Assembly: GCA_003225615.1 (NCBI GenBank)
Contig: QIAS01000358.1
Location: 530-10,458, forward strand
DNA length: 9,929 nucleotides
Origin: Acidobacteriota bacterium
GTDB taxonomy: Bacteria > Acidobacteriota > Terriglobia > Terriglobales > Acidobacteriaceae
Direction: 5' to 3'
Below the pieces are notes generated by a model. That model saw only the letters and a program-made list of their open reading frames with translations. It did not search any database and had not been told where the DNA came from. Each line of letters starts with the position of its first letter. Position 1 is the stretch's first letter. Made by a program: the position numbers and the translations under genes. Positions 6,747 through 9,929 of the stretch are shown in pieces.

Positions 6747-9605
6747 TTAACCCTTTCCTATCAATGTGAAAGGAGCCCAATAATAAGGGTGAGGGTAACG
6801 TTCTCTCAGCTCCAGCATGGCCCCCTGCAGGGCCGCACGCTTGCCAAGCCCCTGCTGCAAACGCGTATACAGTGCGATCATGAACTCGCGCGTGCTCTCG
6901 TCATGAACTTCCCACAAACTGAGTACCAGCGATTGGGCTCCCGCTTGTAGCAGGCCTCGCACTAACCCGAGCAGTTCGTCACCCGGCGTAACCACGTTCA
7001 GTCCCGTCGCGCAGCCGCTCAGGGTCACCAGTTCCGCTGGAAGTCTCAGGTGATAGAGGTCGTATAAGCTGAGGTATGATCCGCCCAACCTGATAGAAGA
7101 AAACATCGGGTTGTCTTGCCGGAAATAACCATGGGTCGCGATGTGAATAATGCGGCTGCCCGGCCCATAGCCCCTAAGCGTCGCTTCCGTTGCCTCCGGG
7201 CCAACAAACAATTTCGCATCCGGCAGGATCGAAGACAGGGACTCCACTTCCGCCCGAATCGACGGCGCTTGCGCATCCGCGATGCCCATGATCAAAGCGG
7301 ATCCCGACGTGTTCACTTGCTTTCGCTGGCAGAGCGCATAGATACTCGCGCTCGGAGCGTAGGAAATTGAAAACCGATCTACAAGATATGCTTCCCCGTC
7401 GTGCAGCGCGTGAAATGGCACATAGTGCAGCACTCCATGCGGCACAAAGACGAGATTCTTCACACCCAACAAATTGCGCACGGGAGCGATCAATTCCTGG
7501 TAAAGGTTCTTGAGGTGTGCCTGGGTTGCTTCCAGCATCGAGTTCTGGAACGTGCTTACGTATTGCGGATCAAGTCTGAACTTAGCTAACTGGAATTGCA
7601 GCAACTGCAGAAGCTTTTTGACCCGCGATTGCAGAGTTACGGGACAGATTTGCAGGCTGTCATGAGTCAAGACGCACGCTATCTCCCGATCCTGAACGCA
7701 AAAATATTCCACGAGCGCAGTGTCGGCGGGGAGCACAGCGCGAATCTCTTCCAGGGGTACGTTGCTGGGGGCCTGCAGGCCGGCATGGTTCAGGTCAGAG
7801 GTGCTCGCCTGTTGCACTGCACGCATCAATTCGCTCTCATGCGCCCGCGCCTCGCTTTCCAGCTTCTGAATACGTTCCTGGGAACGCTCTTCCGGACGAA
7901 GTTGTTCCTTCTCGATCAGGTTGTAGTACCAGTTCAACTCTTCGCGCAGATTGCGAATCGACCGCACCAGTTCGCTCTGGCCGGCATCGGATTCCGAAGG
8001 CACGTGGACCGGCCGAACCATCAGATCCATCAAGCTGCGCGACTTGGCCTGCTCGATATAACCGAATGCTTCTTCGAATCCACCCGGCCGGCGCACGCAA
8101 ATGTCCACCAGGTTTTCATAAACTTCGAGCTTGTTCTGGAAAAACGCGATTTTCAGCTCTTCCCCGCGCAGGTTTCCACGCAACATCTCGAGCGCCTGGC
8201 GAGCGCGACCGTAGGCATCATAAGCAGGCTGGTCGTGCCCTGTGGTTTTCTCGACTTCGCCACTCAAAAACTCGGCTTGAAAGGCCAGCATGGGCGATTC
8301 CAGTTCGCTTAGCTGCTGGAGCGCAGTCTCACAGTGCTTTCGAGTGGTTGCCGCATCATTCATCCGCAAACAAATGCGCCCCAGCAAAAGTTCTGCCAGA
8401 ACAGCCTTTCCGCGGATGCCGCCGCTGCCGAAAAAGTCGCGTGCCGCCGCAGCCTGGCGCCGCGCCTCGAAAAGCCGTCCCTCATTGAAAAGTACCAGCG
8501 CTTCGTACAAGTCAATGAGCGACGGCCACACCAGATTCTTATCCTGGACGAACATGTCTTTGGCTTGTGCAAACAGCTTCAAAGCTTCGAAAGTCTGCCC
8601 TTCGCGACTAGCCGCAATCGCCGCAAACGCCAGCGCCTTGGCAGCTTCATACCCGAACCCCAGCTTCAGGAAGCCGGCGTGCGCCTTGTGCGCCAGTTCG
8701 CCCGCTTCGCTTCCCAGGTTAAGTTCCAGATAGATTTCTGCTAGATCAAGGCTGCACAAGGCGAGTTGGTATGCATCACCGGCCTTCTTAGCACTCAGTG
8801 AAGCGTCACGCAGCATCTGGATGGCACGCCCGTACTCCCCGCGAAGAAAATACAGGTACGCGATGTTGTAATCCGCGTAAGCCACCAGAATTGACATGCC
8901 TTTTTGTTCACAGTGCTGGCGCGCCATGCGGTAGGTTTCCAGCGCCTTGGAAAATTCATTTAAGCTGATGTAGCAAAGAGACAAATTGCTGAGAACGGCC
9001 GCCAACCCTTCCGGATCATCGTGCGCCAACAGTTCGCGGTAAGCGCGTTCGTAGTAGCCTAGCGCCTCCTGGAAGCGATCCTGCCGGTGATAGATGTTGC
9101 CGACATTGATTTCCAGCCGTGCCAGTCGCTGCGTATTTCCCAACTTCGTAAAGATTGCTCGCGCACGCTCACCCGCGGCTAGCGCCTGGTCGTAGCGCCC
9201 AAGGAGAAGCAGAGGCTGAATCGATCCGCTTAGCGTGCGCGCCAGTTCCTGGTCGTCTCCAACTGCCTCAAACCGTGCCGCCGCCTTTCCATGGAATTCG
9301 ATTGCGGCAGAATGTTGGTCTACAGCATAGAGCGCATTTGCTTTTGCCCGCAGGCTCTTTGCCAGAGCGGACTGGCTGCGGATCGTTTCCGCAACCACAA
9401 TGCCGAGATCTGCCAGAATCTGGGCCTTCCCTGTATCGATACGGACTTCCTGCCAGACACGTTCCGTGAGCTTGTCTACAACCGTGATCCAATCTACCGC
9501 AGTGTGATTTTTGACGAACTCACGCCGGCTGGCCTCATCCGCGAGCGCAAGGAGGCGCTCGATCACGGCATCGGACTCCGTTCGTTGCGCAGCTTTGACG
9601 CTCAC
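6747..9605 (-). CDS. TPR-CHAT caspase-like cysteine protease
   Basis: Large cytoplasmic protein of 952 residues. Residues about 80-480 are TPR-like helical repeats (for example GNIYHRQDRFQEALGYYERA near 169-188 and LSLCYISLNEFSKALETYR near 208-225) that would sense or bind a partner. A charged helical, possibly coiled-coil stretch spans about 545-600. The CHAT domain occupies about 620-952: LVFVPHGVLHYVPFHAL (718-734), the catalytic His825 in IIHIATHGYF and the nucleophile Cys865 in LVTLSGCATG, followed by GDELLGLVRGLLQAGAQSLV (875-894). Both dyad residues are present, so peptidase activity is likely. No signal peptide or TM is seen. GTG 9605 begins immediately after the TAG of the sigma gene, with GGGG in ATGGGGTTC as ribosome-binding site. 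The family includes separase-like proteases and Csx29 of type III-E CRISPR. Its substrate here is unknown; the zinc-finger neighbour is a reasonable candidate. Confidence 0.94.
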   Translation of the reverse strand: MSVKAAQRTESDAVIERLLALADEASRREFVKNHTAVDWITVVDKLTERVWQEVRIDTGKAQILADLGIVVAETIRSQSALAKSLRAKANALYAVDQHSAAIEFHGKAAARFEAVGDDQELARTLSGSIQPLLLLGRYDQALAAGERARAIFTKLGNTQRLARLEINVGNIYHRQDRFQEALGYYERAYRELLAHDDPEGLAAVLSNLSLCYISLNEFSKALETYRMARQHCEQKGMSILVAYADYNIAYLYFLRGEYGRAIQMLRDASLSAKKAGDAYQLALCSLDLAEIYLELNLGSEAGELAHKAHAGFLKLGFGYEAAKALAFAAIAASREGQTFEALKLFAQAKDMFVQDKNLVWPSLIDLYEALVLFNEGRLFEARRQAAAARDFFGSGGIRGKAVLAELLLGRICLRMNDAATTRKHCETALQQLSELESPMLAFQAEFLSGEVEKTTGHDQPAYDAYGRARQALEMLRGNLRGEELKIAFFQNKLEVYENLVDICVRRPGGFEEAFGYIEQAKSRSLMDLMVRPVHVPSESDAGQSELVRSIRNLREELNWYYNLIEKEQLRPEERSQERIQKLESEARAHESELMRAVQQASTSDLNHAGLQAPSNVPLEEIRAVLPADTALVEYFCVQDREIACVLTHDSLQICPVTLQSRVKKLLQLLQFQLAKFRLDPQYVSTFQNSMLEATQAHLKNLYQELIAPVRNLLGVKNLVFVPHGVLHYVPFHALHDGEAYLVDRFSISYAPSASIYALCQRKQVNTSGSALIMGIADAQAPSIRAEVESLSSILPDAKLFVGPEATEATLRGYGPGSRIIHIATHGYFRQDNPMFSSIRLGGSYLSLYDLYHLRLPAELVTLSGCATGLNVVTPGDELLGLVRGLLQAGAQSLVLSLWEVHDESTREFMIALYTRLQQGLGKRAALQGAMLELRERYPHPYYWAPFTLIGKG

Positions 9606-9929
9606 CTAGAACCCCATTGTTTCTAGCTGCTTTTTAAGACGGGCGAGGCAGCGCCCCCGAATGAACCCAATAGATCCGGTAGCGAGACCAAGCTCGCTCG
9701 CAATATTTGCGTAGGGCCGCGGCGGAGTTTCAAAGAACAGCATGCGAATCATCTGCTCACACCGAGGAGAAAGCTGTGAGATAACATCGCGTACCATCTG
9801 TTCCCGCTGCAATTGTGCCAACATCTCTTCCGGCAGCGCGGCCGCACTGCTGTCGATCCGCGAATTCTCAGGAGCATCCTCCTCAAAAGGAACGTGCCGC
9901 TCGGCTCTTCGCCGGTATTGCAGGCACTT
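9606..9929 (-). CDS. RNA polymerase sigma-70 family (ECF-like) factor, C-terminal part
   Basis: The minus-strand frame is open from the right edge for 107 codons to TAG 9608-9606; the N-terminus, including region 2, is outside the window. The visible part begins KCLQYRRRA, which looks like the end of region 2 or the linker, followed by an acidic variable linker (PFEEDAPENSRID). It ends in a region-4 helix-turn-helix: LSPRCEQMIRMLF, then PYANIASELGLATGSIGFIRGRCLARLK in overlapping helices, which would recognise a -35 element. ATG 9824 is internal and not the start. It is likely the first or an early gene of the minus-strand unit, directly abutting the CHAT protease gene. Without region 2 the exact ECF group cannot be assigned. 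Confidence 0.88.
   Translation of the reverse strand, partial: KCLQYRRRAERHVPFEEDAPENSRIDSSAAALPEEMLAQLQREQMVRDVISQLSPRCEQMIRMLFFETPPRPYANIASELGLATGSIGFIRGRCLARLKKQLETMGF

Noticed and set aside
7596..8312. 238-codon open frame on the plus strand
   Set aside because: It lies wholly antisense to the CHAT gene, whose TPR/CHAT protein is clearly real. The translation has no recognisable domain and is explained as a shadow of high-GC coding sequence.
6747..9929. Type III-E CRISPR (Craspase) locus suggested by TPR-CHAT plus sigma factor
   Set aside because: No repeats, spacers, Cas7-11 or Csx30-like gene is visible in the window; only the regulatory logic is similar.

Overview
The window (9,929 bases, roughly 55-60% GC by eye) looks like chromosomal DNA of an Acidobacteriota (Terriglobia/Koribacter-like) bacterium. 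The basis is a combination I associate with that phylum: a c3/doubled-CXXCH type multiheme cytochrome, a sigma-70 family factor with the region-4 wording SIGFIRGRCLARL, and a TPR-CHAT protease beside a short soluble zinc-finger protein. This is recognition from memory; no search was run. There are no RNA genes, CRISPR arrays, insertion sequences or transposon ends.

Left block (1-3709). A multiheme c-type cytochrome on the minus strand runs off the left edge, with six CXXCH haem sites in the 191 codons present. A perfect 9-bp inverted repeat lies across its probable start codon. About 395 bases without a convincing gene follow. Then comes a plus-strand two-component pair with overlapping ends: a six-TM membrane histidine kinase with an altered ATP-lid G1 box, and a complete NtrC-type sigma-54 activator (receiver, AAA+ with GAFTGA, Fis-type HTH). 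The kinase and cytochrome are divergent, so the pair could control electron-transport genes, but nothing in the sequence proves it.

Right block (3831-9929). Five minus-strand genes read in the same direction, in transcription order from the right edge: (1) the C-terminal part of a sigma-70 family factor (region 4 seen); (2) a 952-residue TPR-CHAT cysteine protease whose GTG start directly follows the sigma TAG stop; (3) a 201-residue zinc-finger/beta-domain protein resembling a soluble anti-sigma factor; (4) a secreted S8 subtilisin-like protease with an internal octapeptide duplication; (5) a stand-alone HD-GYP cyclic-di-GMP phosphodiesterase whose ATG overlaps the protease stop codon (ATGGTGA).

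How they may work together: sigma factor, CHAT protease and anti-sigma-like protein have the ingredients of a proteolysis-gated transcription switch. They recall the type III-E system, in which the TPR-CHAT protein Csx29 cleaves Csx30 and frees a sigma factor, but here there is no CRISPR machinery. The secreted protease and c-di-GMP phosphodiesterase could be outputs affecting the cell surface, exoproteolysis or biofilm state. That model is inference; the individual gene calls are well supported by motifs.
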